Positions 1 through 6,317 of a stretch of DNA of 8,586 nucleotides are shown here, one piece after another. Position 1 is the first letter of the stretch; each line of letters starts with the position of its first letter. The DNA comes from Alphaproteobacteria bacterium (GTDB lineage Bacteria > Pseudomonadota > Alphaproteobacteria > RS24): NCBI GenBank assembly GCA_022428185.1, contig JAKMCZ010000064.1, positions 1-8,586 on the forward strand. The letters run 5' to 3'. A program made the translations under genes and the position numbers. The notes under the pieces were generated by a model. The model worked only from the letters and a program-made list of their open reading frames with translations, made no database searches and was not told where the DNA came from.

Positions 1-16
1 CACACGCGGCGACCAC

Positions 17-19
17 CTA
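17..19 (-). other. In-frame amber (TAG) codon in dnaE2
   Basis: The minus strand reads GGA TAG GTG GTC GCC GCG TGT across this point, so the dnaE2 frame is closed by TAG. The two other frames here give no better family match. Aligned from memory to DnaE2 proteins, the stop falls about five residues before a conserved Cys, at a position often filled by Glu, Gln or Ala. GAG or CAG could become TAG by one base change. The interpretation is inference; the stop itself is directly visible. Confidence 0.75.
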
Positions 20-760
20 TCCAAAATAGCCCAGCGCGTGCGGATAATCGCCAAAAAACCCCCGCGCCTCACCCACCGGCTTTATATCCCGCTCGGCATT
101 GGCGGCGAGGCGATAACCGGCCTCATCAAGCCGCACATGCTCACGAATACACGACACCACATCTTGCAGCGGGCGCCGCTCAGGCGCGTGATAAAGCGGG
201 TCGAAAGAAGCCAACACTGCCGCCCCCGCCCAATCGGCCAACGCTGCCACATCGCGAAACCGTGCCTTGTCATCGCTGCCATAAAGCGGCACCAGCAGCG
301 CGTAAACATCGCGGCTGGCGGCGGTCAGTTGCGCCAGCTTCTCTCCGAATACAGGCTCGGTGCGCACCGGCGGCACAGCCAACCAACACAGGGGGGCATG
401 GCGCGCCAACCCCAGCACATCGTTCATTGTTAAGAGACATTCGCCTTTGCGACCACGCCGATTGGCTTGTGTCAAACATTGCGACAGCGCCGCATAGGCG
501 GTGCGCGTGCGCGGATAGGCAATCACCTCAAAACCGCATTGCGTGACCAGTCGCGCGCCGGGCAAATAACGCAACCCCGCCGCGCGAGCCGCAATATGTC
601 CGCGCACCACACCGGCCAGCGTGTTGCGGTCAGCCAACCCGACAGCGCGATAGCCGAAAGCGGCAGCGGTCTCGACCATTTCTTGCGGATGCGATGCGCC
701 GCGCAGAAAACTGAAATTGGAAATCGCTGCCAGTTCGGCAAACCCTGCCGTCTGCATCAT
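17..760 (-). CDS. dnaE2: Error-prone DNA polymerase DnaE2 (ImuC), N-terminal part, interrupted by in-frame TAG
   Basis: This is the N-terminal part of the second, SOS-induced DNA polymerase III alpha subunit, which carries out mutagenic translesion synthesis with ImuA and ImuB. The start of the PHP domain is clear: residues about 9-30 contain SNFSFLRGASHP, and residues 40-55 contain VGLADRNTLAGVVRGH, both hallmarks of the DnaE2 branch. The family is usually 1000 residues or more, yet the frame stops at TAG (17-19) after 247 codons. The last stretch (NAERDIKP near the end, then DYPHAL) still matches the end of the PHP region. Beyond the stop the same frame reads VVAAC, which plausibly fits the family's segment ending in a conserved Cys, so this looks like a nonsense codon in an otherwise continuing gene. 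The ATG at 760 is chosen because it overlaps the imuB stop as ATGA. A TTG at 784 would add eight unsupported residues. Whether the gene is dead, read through, or affected by a base error is not decidable here. Confidence 0.88.
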   Translation of the reverse strand: MMQTAGFAELAAISNFSFLRGASHPQEMVETAAAFGYRAVGLADRNTLAGVVRGHIAARAAGLRYLPGARLVTQCGFEVIAYPRTRTAYAALSQCLTQANRRGRKGECLLTMNDVLGLARHAPLCWLAVPPVRTEPVFGEKLAQLTAASRDVYALLVPLYGSDDKARFRDVAALADWAGAAVLASFDPLYHAPERRPLQDVVSCIREHVRLDEAGYRLAANAERDIKPVGEARGFFGDYPHALGYFG

Positions 761-2442
761 GGAAAAACGCCATGCATGAACCAACGCGGACTGCCGGTCT
801 CGCGCTCATATAGCCCGTCGCGATAAAGCCAGAAGCGATGCCCTTGCGTGTCTTCAATGCGATAATAATCGCGCGTTCGGCTGTTATGACCGGCACGTTG
901 TGTGCCCACCAGCCCGTCCCACCATTCGGGTGCGATGCGCTCCGGCCCATAAGCCGTTGTTACCTCATGCAGCACACGCCGCCAGCGAAAGCGATAGGGT
1001 GCGCCTTCGGGAATTTCGGCAATCACCTCAATCGGCTCGGGCGCACACAGCATGAAAAGCGGCCGTGTGGCAGGGTCAATCATTGGCGGCGCGCTGTTTT
1101 CAACGCTGTTATCAACCGCATTTTTCTGCCTATCCAGCAGCGAAATAAAACGCACGGCGCGCTCGGGAATATAAGAGGCATGCGGCACCGGACGGACAAC
1201 GATATTGGCCCCCAGGCGACCTGCCAAGCGGTCATACAAGCCGCCCAAAGCAGCCATTGGCGCGCTGCGGCGCAAACGACCGCCTAGATTATGCGCCAGC
1301 CCGATATTTTCCTGCTCGTCGACAAGTGCGGTTGTGTGCGCGGCAACCAATTGCAATTGCTCAATCCCGAAACCGGCATCGAGCCCACCCGATAAGCGGG
1401 TCAGACGCTCTTCAAACAAGCGCATCATATGCGCGGCATCAGCCGATGGATGCGCCAATGGCAAAGACAATGCCATCACCGCATTGTCAGAACGCGTCAA
1501 CGCAACATCAAGCCGTTGCGCGCCCTGCCCCGCCGCTTTCAACTGCGCTGCAAGCGTTTCGCAAAGGTCGCCAATCAGCATTGTCAGTGCCTCGATTTGC
1601 GTCACCCCATGCGGCAGTTTTTTGATCGCCATAAATTGCGGCGGCGGTAAATACGGGTTGAGGCTTTCGCCCGCCTGCCCCAAAGCCTGCTCTAAGCGTA
1701 ATACCGGTGCTGGGCCAAAACGCCGGGTTAAATCGGCGCGCGGAAAACGCGCCAATTCGGCAATCGTGTCGAGCCCGAGACGTTGGCACAAATCAACATG
1801 TTGCGGGTTGAGCCGCAAAGCAGCGGGAGGCAGCGGCAGCACCGCTTCGGCATCTTGGCCTTCCGGCACAATGGTGAAATTACTGGGCGCAAAGCGCGCC
1901 AACCCCCAAGCTGCGCCAATGCTACCCGCTATGGCGGCGCGCATCGTAATGGTGCGCCCGTCGCGATAATTATTAAGACGGGCAGCCATATCAGCCAGCA
2001 AAGCACGCTCGCCACCGAATAAATGGGCACAGCCGCTAACATCGAGCAACAGACCATAATCTGTCAGCCCATCTGGCGTTTCGACCGCCGTATCTTCGCC
2101 AATCCACGGCGTATAGCGTTGCAGCCAATAGGCGCATTTTTGCAAACGAGCGGCCGCGTCTTGCGGGTCAGCCATTGCGGTTTGCATATCGGGCACTAAT
2201 GCGCGCGCATCGGGCAATGTCATGGACGGATAAAGCCCGGCCTTACCCGCCACCTCATTCAACCCGACCAGACGCTGCGCGTTTTTATGCATATCAATGA
2301 GTGCGAAAGGCTGCGCCACATCATAATCGGCGCGGCTGGTCTCAGCCCCCCAATGCGGAAACCACAGCGCGACAATGCGCCGTCCGGTCATGCGCGGGTT
2401 ATGCAGAGGCATGGGTGGCGGGGTTTGCGGCGGCGACGGCAT
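757..2442 (-). CDS. imuB: ImuB, catalytically inactive Y-family polymerase-like mutasome protein
   Basis: ImuB is a Y-family polymerase relative that bridges ImuA, DnaE2 and the sliding clamp in SOS mutagenesis. The protein begins with a proline-rich stretch, then RRIVALWFPHWG (about 21-32), the position where active enzymes have the metal-binding DxD-like motif; no acidic residue is present here. The second active-site motif (SIDE in Pol IV) is replaced around residues 127-136 by TDYGLLLDVS, which removes the catalytic Asp-Glu pair. The palm and little-finger region follows, with SYIPERAVRF, and the C-terminal 55 residues (RDYYRIEDTQGHRFWLYR to PRWFMHG) form the ImuB tail domain. At 561 residues the length is a little above usual, partly from the first 17 residues; the ATG at 2391 (MTGRRIV) is an alternative start. 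I did not see a textbook clamp-binding motif; EQENIGL is a weak candidate. The gene lies 9 bp after the imuA stop and overlaps dnaE2 by 4 bp, so the three are surely co-transcribed. Confidence 0.93.
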   Translation of the reverse strand: MPSPPQTPPPMPLHNPRMTGRRIVALWFPHWGAETSRADYDVAQPFALIDMHKNAQRLVGLNEVAGKAGLYPSMTLPDARALVPDMQTAMADPQDAAARLQKCAYWLQRYTPWIGEDTAVETPDGLTDYGLLLDVSGCAHLFGGERALLADMAARLNNYRDGRTITMRAAIAGSIGAAWGLARFAPSNFTIVPEGQDAEAVLPLPPAALRLNPQHVDLCQRLGLDTIAELARFPRADLTRRFGPAPVLRLEQALGQAGESLNPYLPPPQFMAIKKLPHGVTQIEALTMLIGDLCETLAAQLKAAGQGAQRLDVALTRSDNAVMALSLPLAHPSADAAHMMRLFEERLTRLSGGLDAGFGIEQLQLVAAHTTALVDEQENIGLAHNLGGRLRRSAPMAALGGLYDRLAGRLGANIVVRPVPHASYIPERAVRFISLLDRQKNAVDNSVENSAPPMIDPATRPLFMLCAPEPIEVIAEIPEGAPYRFRWRRVLHEVTTAYGPERIAPEWWDGLVGTQRAGHNSRTRDYYRIEDTQGHRFWLYRDGLYERETGSPRWFMHGVFP

Positions 2443-2451
2443 GCGGGTCGC

Positions 2452-3231
2452 CTAAACAGCGCGCCGCATAAGCGGCATGGCAGTCGGATTGGGGGTTTCT
2501 TGTAAAACCGCAACGCGGTGCGGATAAATCGCCCAGCCTGTCGATGGCGGCGGCACATCATAAGCGAGGCGTAATTTTTCCAGCGTCACATGCCAGCCCT
2601 GCCCAGGCAAAGCCGCAATGCGCCAACGCGTGGTCGCCGCCGACGCACCGGTTGTCCCCAATGCCAACAATAACGGACGCTCCGCCGCGCGCGCCGCCAA
2701 TGATAAGCGGCGGCTATGGGTAAAATCAGGCACACTGTCAGAACTGGTCAGCAAAGTGCACGCAACAGACGGACAAGCCAGCGCCTGCTCACCGGCCCAT
2801 AGCAAATCCGGCAAGGACACGCCGTCGAGATAAACCAAGTTTTGCGCCGACAGACCGTGCGCCGCTAATGCCGGCGCATAGGGTTGACCACCATCGCGAC
2901 ACGCAGCATGGGTTTGCGCGTAAAGCAGCACATCATCATCGGTTGCCGCATGATGCACAAAACGCGCTGCCAGCCTGTGCGCGAAACCCAGTGCAGCCGC
3001 CATATCGGCGAAGCTATGCGCCGCAATTTCATGCACCCCCCCACACGGCAATCCACCACCGGCATGGGCGTTTAAATAAGCATCGATATCAGCAAACCCT
3101 GTGGCGACGCGTAGGCCTGTTTGCGCAACCGGCTCGTGGCGCGCCATCAGTTTTTGCAATCGATTCAGCCGGTGCTGCCGATTGGCTTTTTTCATCTGCT
3201 GATTTAGAGCGCGTTGCATCACTTGTTCCAT
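2452..3231 (-). CDS. imuA: ImuA, SOS mutasome accessory protein (RecA/SulA-like)
   Basis: First gene of the imuA-imuB-dnaE2 cassette. ImuA is a RecA-related protein that works with ImuB and DnaE2 in damage-induced translesion synthesis. Counting from the ATG at 3231 (259 residues), a basic N-terminal helix (about 10-35) leads to VATGFADIDAYL (42-53) and GGGLPCGGVHEI (58-69), the signature glycine-rich stretch of the family. It lacks a proper Walker A Lys-Ser/Thr, as is usual for ImuA. The C-terminal half contains RRLSLAARAAERPLLLALG and TTRWRIAALPG, typical of ImuA. An upstream TTG at 3276 would lengthen the frame by 15 codons, but that TTG is the first three bases of a good -35 element (TTGACT) and the LexA box would lie inside the gene, so the ATG at 3231 is preferred. 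No strong ribosome binding site precedes it, and ATGs at 3219 and 3195 are fallback starts. Expected control is LexA repression. Confidence 0.9.
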   Translation of the reverse strand: MEQVMQRALNQQMKKANRQHRLNRLQKLMARHEPVAQTGLRVATGFADIDAYLNAHAGGGLPCGGVHEIAAHSFADMAAALGFAHRLAARFVHHAATDDDVLLYAQTHAACRDGGQPYAPALAAHGLSAQNLVYLDGVSLPDLLWAGEQALACPSVACTLLTSSDSVPDFTHSRRLSLAARAAERPLLLALGTTGASAATTRWRIAALPGQGWHVTLEKLRLAYDVPPPSTGWAIYPHRVAVLQETPNPTAMPLMRRAV

Positions 3232-3236
3232 TATTT

Positions 3237-3251
3237 GTTCTTGTTTTGTTC
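3237..3251 (-). promoter_or_regulatory. LexA (SOS) box upstream of imuA
   Basis: On the minus strand the sequence is GAAC, seven bases, GAAC, an exact match to the alphaproteobacterial LexA consensus direct repeat. It sits 5 bp before the imuA ATG and overlaps the predicted -10 element, so bound LexA would block the promoter directly. An inverted half-site (GTTC on the minus strand) at 3260-3263 lies eight bases from the nearer arm. SOS control of imuA-imuB-dnaE2 is established in Caulobacter and relatives; occupancy here is inferred. Confidence 0.88.
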
Positions 3252-3276
3252 TAAAATGAGAACAAGCAAGAGTCAA
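3248..3276 (-). promoter_or_regulatory. Predicted sigma-70 promoter of the imu operon
   Basis: The -35 element TTGACT (3271-3276) is separated by 17 bases from TAGAAC (3248-3253), which matches four of six -10 positions. Transcription should begin near 3241, leaving a leader of about ten bases before the ATG at 3231. The -10 shares its GAAC with the LexA box. The positions are seen directly; promoter activity is inferred. Confidence 0.6.
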
Positions 3277-3335
3277 TGGCGTAGAGCGATATACGCTTAA
3301 TTATTTAATGGTCGCGCTGCCCCGCTAAAAGCACC

Positions 3336-3351
3336 CGCCAATATATTGGCG
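3336..3351. repeat. Perfect 16-bp palindrome in the methyltransferase-imuA spacer
   Basis: CGCCAATATATTGGCG is its own reverse complement. It lies 60 bp downstream of the methyltransferase stop and about 60 bp upstream of the imu -35 element. On the minus strand it can fold as a six-pair stem with a TATA loop and is followed by GGTGCTTTT, so it may be a weak terminator for the ilvE-methyltransferase transcript. It could equally be a binding site for a dimeric regulator. The rest of the spacer (3277-3411) shows no further gene. Confidence 0.5.
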
Positions 3352-3411
3352 TTGATGCGCCTTGCGCCAGCGCAGCGCCCTCATGCGAAGAATGCGGGCG
3401 CGAAGTCCGCT

Positions 3412-4032
3412 TTATTTAATCTGCGCCGCACCCCAATAAGTATAACCGGCAATTTTAGGCGTGGACGGCACATACATTTGGTCGAGGTCGGTAATTTTAA
3501 AGCCGCCCTCTTCAATCAGCGTCGGAATATCGCGGTTGATATTGCAACCACCGAATAATTTTCCCCATGCGCCATTGAGGCGGTTTTGCCATTTTTCCAC
3601 CGCCGCATCGGGCGCGCGTCCATGCTCTGAGAACAGCAGCTTGCCACCCGGCTTCAGCACGCGGCGCATATTCTGCATCGCCTTTAATGTGCCCGGAATG
3701 GTGCACAACGTATAGGTCAGCAACACCGTATCAACGCTGTTATCCTCAAGCGGAATTTCCTCGCCCGGCAGGTCGATAAACTCGACATCAAACGGCGCTT
3801 TGTCAGCCAACGGCTTGGCACGCTTGACCATATCGGGTGCCGGTTCCAGCCCGAACACCATATCGACCTTATCGGGGTCGTAAAAATCGAGATTGTGACC
3901 GGTTCCCATGCCGATTTCCAACACGCGGCCTTCGCAATGCGGCACAACTTTTTCGCGCTGCTTCAAAATCGGTTTGGTGCCACACGCCGTGCCGATAAGA
4001 CGCGGCAGAATAAATTTGTCGTATAAGCCCAT
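3412..4032 (-). CDS. Class I SAM-dependent methyltransferase
   Basis: A 206-residue methyltransferase of the Methyltransf_11 / UbiE-like fold, close in style to METTL7-type proteins. It transfers a methyl group from S-adenosylmethionine; the acceptor cannot be told from sequence. Motif I is GRVLEIGMGTGHN (35-47), the SAM-binding glycine loop; GLEPAPDM (61-68) gives the acidic residue that normally holds the ribose; SVDTVLLTYTLCTIP (99-113) is motif IV; and RRVLKPGGKLLFSEHG (123-138) is the post-motif region. The C-terminal part, with GGCNINRDIPTLIEEGGF (161-178) and a final YWG, is shared with this subfamily. No signal peptide or membrane segment is evident. The ATG at 4032 is chosen because AGGGAG lies six bases upstream; a TTG 12 codons earlier lacks such support. 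It follows ilvE by 60 bp on the same strand, so co-transcription is likely, but no functional link to branched-chain amino acids is evident. Confidence 0.85.
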   Translation of the reverse strand: MGLYDKFILPRLIGTACGTKPILKQREKVVPHCEGRVLEIGMGTGHNLDFYDPDKVDMVFGLEPAPDMVKRAKPLADKAPFDVEFIDLPGEEIPLEDNSVDTVLLTYTLCTIPGTLKAMQNMRRVLKPGGKLLFSEHGRAPDAAVEKWQNRLNGAWGKLFGGCNINRDIPTLIEEGGFKITDLDQMYVPSTPKIAGYTYWGAAQIK

Positions 4033-4038
4033 GAAGCT

Positions 4039-4044
4039 CTCCCT
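4039..4044 (-). promoter_or_regulatory. Shine-Dalgarno site of the methyltransferase gene
   Basis: AGGGAG on the minus strand ends six bases before the ATG at 4032. It is the reason for preferring this start over the TTG at 4068. Confidence 0.75.
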
Positions 4045-4092
4045 TACTGAAGCAAAAGCGTGGCACAAATCAGCGACAATTTGAAGTCGGAT

Positions 4093-4962
4093 TTAGCCGT
4101 TCACCAATGTGGTGTAATCGTCCATCAGATTTTTGGAAATCTCGGTCGGCGTGAAGTGATGCGGGCCGATTTCAGATACCGGTGTCACTTCCGCCGCTGT
4201 GCCGGTGATGAAACATTCAGAAAAGCCGTCCAGCTCCTCCGGCATAATAGCGCGCTCGACAATCTCATGACCGCGATCGCGCGCCAGCCCTATTACCGTG
4301 CGCCGCGTAATACCGTCCAAAAAACAATCAGGTGTCGGCGTGTGCAACACACCGTCTTGCACAAAAAAGACATTGGCACCCGTCGCTTCGGCAATTTGAC
4401 CGCGATAATCCAGCATCATCGCATCGGCATAGCCTTTGCGCTCAGCCTCGTGTTTCGACAGGGTGCATATCATGTAAAGACCGGCTGCTTTGGCATGGCA
4501 CGGCGCGGTTTCAGGCGATGGACGACGATATTTTGCCATATCAAGGCGAATACCTTTGAGCCGCTCTTCGGGGTCGAAATAAGACGGCCATTCCCATGCC
4601 GCGATGGCGACATTGATACGGTTTTGCTGCGCCGACACGCCCATCATCTCGCTGCCACGCCATGCGACCGGACGAATATAGCCATCGGTCAAGCCGTTGG
4701 CCTCTAAGGTTTCAATGCAAGCGGCATCGATTCCATCAATGCTATAGGGCAAGTCGAAACCCAGCTCGCGCGCCGAGTAAGCCAACCGCTCAGTATGCTC
4801 GCGCAATTTGAAAATCGATCCATTGTAAGCGCGCTCGCCCTCAAAAACACATGAGCCATAATGCAGACCATGGGTCAGCACATGAACCTTCGTGTCGGCC
4901 CAGGGCACCATTTCGCCATTCATCCAAATGAACCCGTCGCGCTGGTCAAAAGCGATGCTCAT
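4093..4962 (-). CDS. ilvE: Branched-chain amino acid aminotransferase
   Basis: A PLP-dependent fold-type IV aminotransferase of 289 residues that interconverts leucine, isoleucine and valine with their 2-oxo acids, using glutamate/2-oxoglutarate; it is cytoplasmic. The N-terminal part has HGLHYGSCVFEGERAY (31-46), typical of IlvE. Arg59 would contact the PLP phosphate. The Schiff-base lysine is Lys158 in CHAKAAGLYM, and the PLP-ring glutamate is Glu192 in IAEATGANVFFV (190-201). LDGITRRTV (215-223) and ECFITGTAAEVTPV (249-262) complete the family signature. A D-amino-acid aminotransferase or 4-amino-4-deoxychorismate lyase has the same fold, but the motifs fit IlvE better. The ATG at 4962 has GGGGGA five bases upstream. 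The gene is divergent from the MarR-operon and is followed by the methyltransferase. Confidence 0.95.
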   Translation of the reverse strand: MSIAFDQRDGFIWMNGEMVPWADTKVHVLTHGLHYGSCVFEGERAYNGSIFKLREHTERLAYSARELGFDLPYSIDGIDAACIETLEANGLTDGYIRPVAWRGSEMMGVSAQQNRINVAIAAWEWPSYFDPEERLKGIRLDMAKYRRPSPETAPCHAKAAGLYMICTLSKHEAERKGYADAMMLDYRGQIAEATGANVFFVQDGVLHTPTPDCFLDGITRRTVIGLARDRGHEIVERAIMPEELDGFSECFITGTAAEVTPVSEIGPHHFTPTEISKNLMDDYTTLVNG

Positions 4963-4967
4963 TAAAT

Positions 4968-4973
4968 TTCCCC
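4968..4973 (-). promoter_or_regulatory. Shine-Dalgarno site of ilvE
   Basis: GGGGGA on the minus strand ends five bases before the ilvE ATG, fixing the start at 4962. Confidence 0.7.
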
Positions 4974-4977
4974 CATA

Positions 4978-4993
4978 GCCTTTTTTGAAAGGC
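4978..4993 (-). promoter_or_regulatory. Small hairpin in the ilvE leader
   Basis: The minus strand reads GCCTTT, CAAA, AAAGGC: a perfect six-pair stem with a four-base loop, ending four bases before the ribosome binding site. It would lie in the 5' leader of the ilvE mRNA if the promoter at 5025-5053 is real. It may be a stability element or a modest brake on translation. It is not followed by a U tract in the ilvE direction, so it does not look like a terminator. Confidence 0.35.
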
Positions 4994-5024
4994 CGGTCTT
5001 ATTACTGCCGTATATTTAATGCTA

Positions 5025-5053
5025 GAGTTATCAGCGAAGATAATTTATGTCAA
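5025..5053 (-). promoter_or_regulatory. Candidate ilvE promoter
   Basis: A perfect -35 element TTGACA (5048-5053, minus strand) stands 17 bases before TAACTC (5025-5030), a poor -10 match. Transcription would begin near 5018, giving a leader of roughly 55 bases to the ilvE ATG. The weak -10 suggests that an activator may be needed or that the true -10 is elsewhere. Confidence 0.35.
5028..5043. repeat. Inverted repeat between ilvE and the MarR gene (candidate operator)
   Basis: TTATC, six bases, GATAA forms a dyad inside the spacer of the candidate ilvE promoter and about 55 bp upstream of the MarR-family start. MarR proteins bind such dyads and often control their own gene and the divergent one. 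The match is short (five bases per arm), so this is a candidate only. Confidence 0.3.
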
Positions 5054-5096
5054 CAACACTGACCCTTTTTCGGGTGATTGTGATGCAAGGCACGAC

Positions 5097-5600
5097 ATGG
5101 GCAAAGCAAGAGACACAAAAAACGGCGATTTTAACGATGCGATTGAATTAATGTTCTTCGCCTATCGCGATTTCATTGCCGACCCTGACGTTATATTGGC
5201 AGCGCATGGTTTTGGTCGCGCCCATCACCGCGTATTGCATTTTGTGGCAGGCAATCCGGCCATTTCGATTGCCGATTTGTTGGATATTCTGCGCGTCACC
5301 AAGCAAAGCTTGGCGCGCGTGCTGCGCGACTTAATTGACGGCAATTATATCGAACAGCGCATCGGCGCAAACGACCGGCGCAAGCGGCTTTTGCACTTAA
5401 CCGCAAAGGGCAGCGCGCTGCATGGCAAGCTGATTGCGCCGCAAGAAAAACGGTTTGATGAGGTGCTGGCGGCTATTGGCCCGCAAGCGTTTGAGCAGTG
5501 GAAAAAAACAATGCGGCTTGTCATCAATAGCGAAGACCGCGACAATGTTGATGAACTGATAAAGCGGTCGCGGGCTGCCCGCACCGATAACGGGAAATAA
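5097..5600 (+). CDS. petP: MarR-family transcriptional regulator (PetP-like)
   Basis: A 167-residue winged-helix DNA-binding protein. The core covers about residues 40-110: RAHHRVLHFVAGNPAISIADLLDIL, then the recognition helix TKQSLARVLRDLID (68-81), then the wing with ANDRRKRLLHLT (91-102), which contains the Asp-Arg pair typical of MarR proteins. The flanking helices would form the dimer interface. The gene stands just before an OmpR-type regulator gene, as petP stands before petR in Rhodobacter capsulatus, where the pair is tied to cytochrome bc1 expression; the symbol rests on this resemblance and on gene order, so the target in this organism is unproven. The ATG at 5097 is chosen because CAAGG lies six bases upstream; the longer frame from the ATG at 5019 adds 26 residues that do not look like the family and has no ribosome binding site. 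Confidence 0.82.
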   Translation: MGKARDTKNGDFNDAIELMFFAYRDFIADPDVILAAHGFGRAHHRVLHFVAGNPAISIADLLDILRVTKQSLARVLRDLIDGNYIEQRIGANDRRKRLLHLTAKGSALHGKLIAPQEKRFDEVLAAIGPQAFEQWKKTMRLVINSEDRDNVDELIKRSRAARTDNGK

Positions 5601-5616
5601 TGGGACCTATGGGTGC

Positions 5617-6315
5617 ATGAGCCAGCCGGACGAAACCACACCACATATATTGATTGTCGATGACGACACGCGTATCCGCGAGTTGTTGCAAAAATATCTT
5701 TCGGATAATGGCTACCGCACCTCTACCGCTGCCGATGCGGCTGAGGCGGATGGCAAAATGGGCGCGTTGGAATATGATTTGCTGGTGCTTGATATTATGA
5801 TGCCGGGCATTACCGGTCTCGAGTTTACGCAAAAGCTACGCGCGGCTGAAAATCCGGTGCCGATTTTACTGCTCACTGCATTGGCGGAAACCGAGCAACG
5901 CATTGAGGGGTTGGCTATCGGCGCTGATGACTACCTGCCCAAGCCGTTTGACCCGAAGGAATTGCTGTTGCGCGTGCAAAGTATTTTGCGCCGTTCGGTT
6001 AGCGATGAGGCCGCTCTGGACCCGCCTGAAGAAGTGCATTTCGGGGCGCATATTTTTCGCTATGAGCGCGGCGAGCTGACCCGTGATGATGCGCGCATCA
6101 CCTTGACGACACGCGAAATAGAAGTGCTGCGCTGTCTGACACAAGCGCCCGGACGCATTGTCACCCGCGCTGAATTGGCGGACGGCGAAGATATTTCTGA
6201 GCGCGCCATTGATGTGCAAATCAATCGCCTACGCCGGAAAATTGAAGCCGACCCGCGTGACCCGATTTACCTGCAAACCGTGCGTGGTGCCGGTTATGTT
6301 TTGAGGACAGACTGA
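5617..6315 (+). CDS. petR: OmpR-family two-component response regulator (PetR-like)
   Basis: A 232-residue response regulator with an N-terminal receiver and a C-terminal winged-helix DNA-binding domain. In the receiver, the acidic patch is VDDD (14-17), the phosphoacceptor is Asp59 in LLVLDIMMPG, the switch Thr is Thr87 in LLLTALAE, and Lys109 stands in DDYLPKPF. The effector domain (about 140-230) has LTTREIEVLRCL, then ERAIDVQINRLRRKIE as recognition helix region, and ends with the hallmark TVRGAGYVLR. It starts 16 bases after the MarR-family stop and ends 2 bases before the kinase start, so the three genes form one operon and the kinase is the likely partner. No strong ribosome binding site precedes its ATG, so translation may be coupled to the upstream gene. 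The petR symbol is by resemblance; an envZ-partnered ompR-like role is equally compatible. Confidence 0.9.
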   Translation: MSQPDETTPHILIVDDDTRIRELLQKYLSDNGYRTSTAADAAEADGKMGALEYDLLVLDIMMPGITGLEFTQKLRAAENPVPILLLTALAETEQRIEGLAIGADDYLPKPFDPKELLLRVQSILRRSVSDEAALDPPEEVHFGAHIFRYERGELTRDDARITLTTREIEVLRCLTQAPGRIVTRAELADGEDISERAIDVQINRLRRKIEADPRDPIYLQTVRGAGYVLRTD

Positions 6316-6317
6316 TT

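Noticed and set aside
761..784. TTG start extending dnaE2 upstream
   Set aside because: The ATG at 760 overlaps the imuB stop as ATGA, and the family starts close to this point.
1205..1969. Long plus-strand open frame opposite imuB
   Set aside because: Composition is Arg/Ser/Ala-rich and unlike any family; it is the antisense shadow of imuB.
4060..4707. Long plus-strand open frame opposite ilvE
   Set aside because: It is antisense to a strongly supported gene and shows no recognisable domain.
4962..4976. Four-codon leader reading frame (MGEI) ending on the ilvE start
   Set aside because: It overlaps the ribosome binding site itself and has a single Ile codon, so it is not a credible attenuator peptide.
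5062..5075. ACCC-TTTTTC-GGGT inverted repeat before the MarR gene
   Set aside because: Only four pairs; likely chance.
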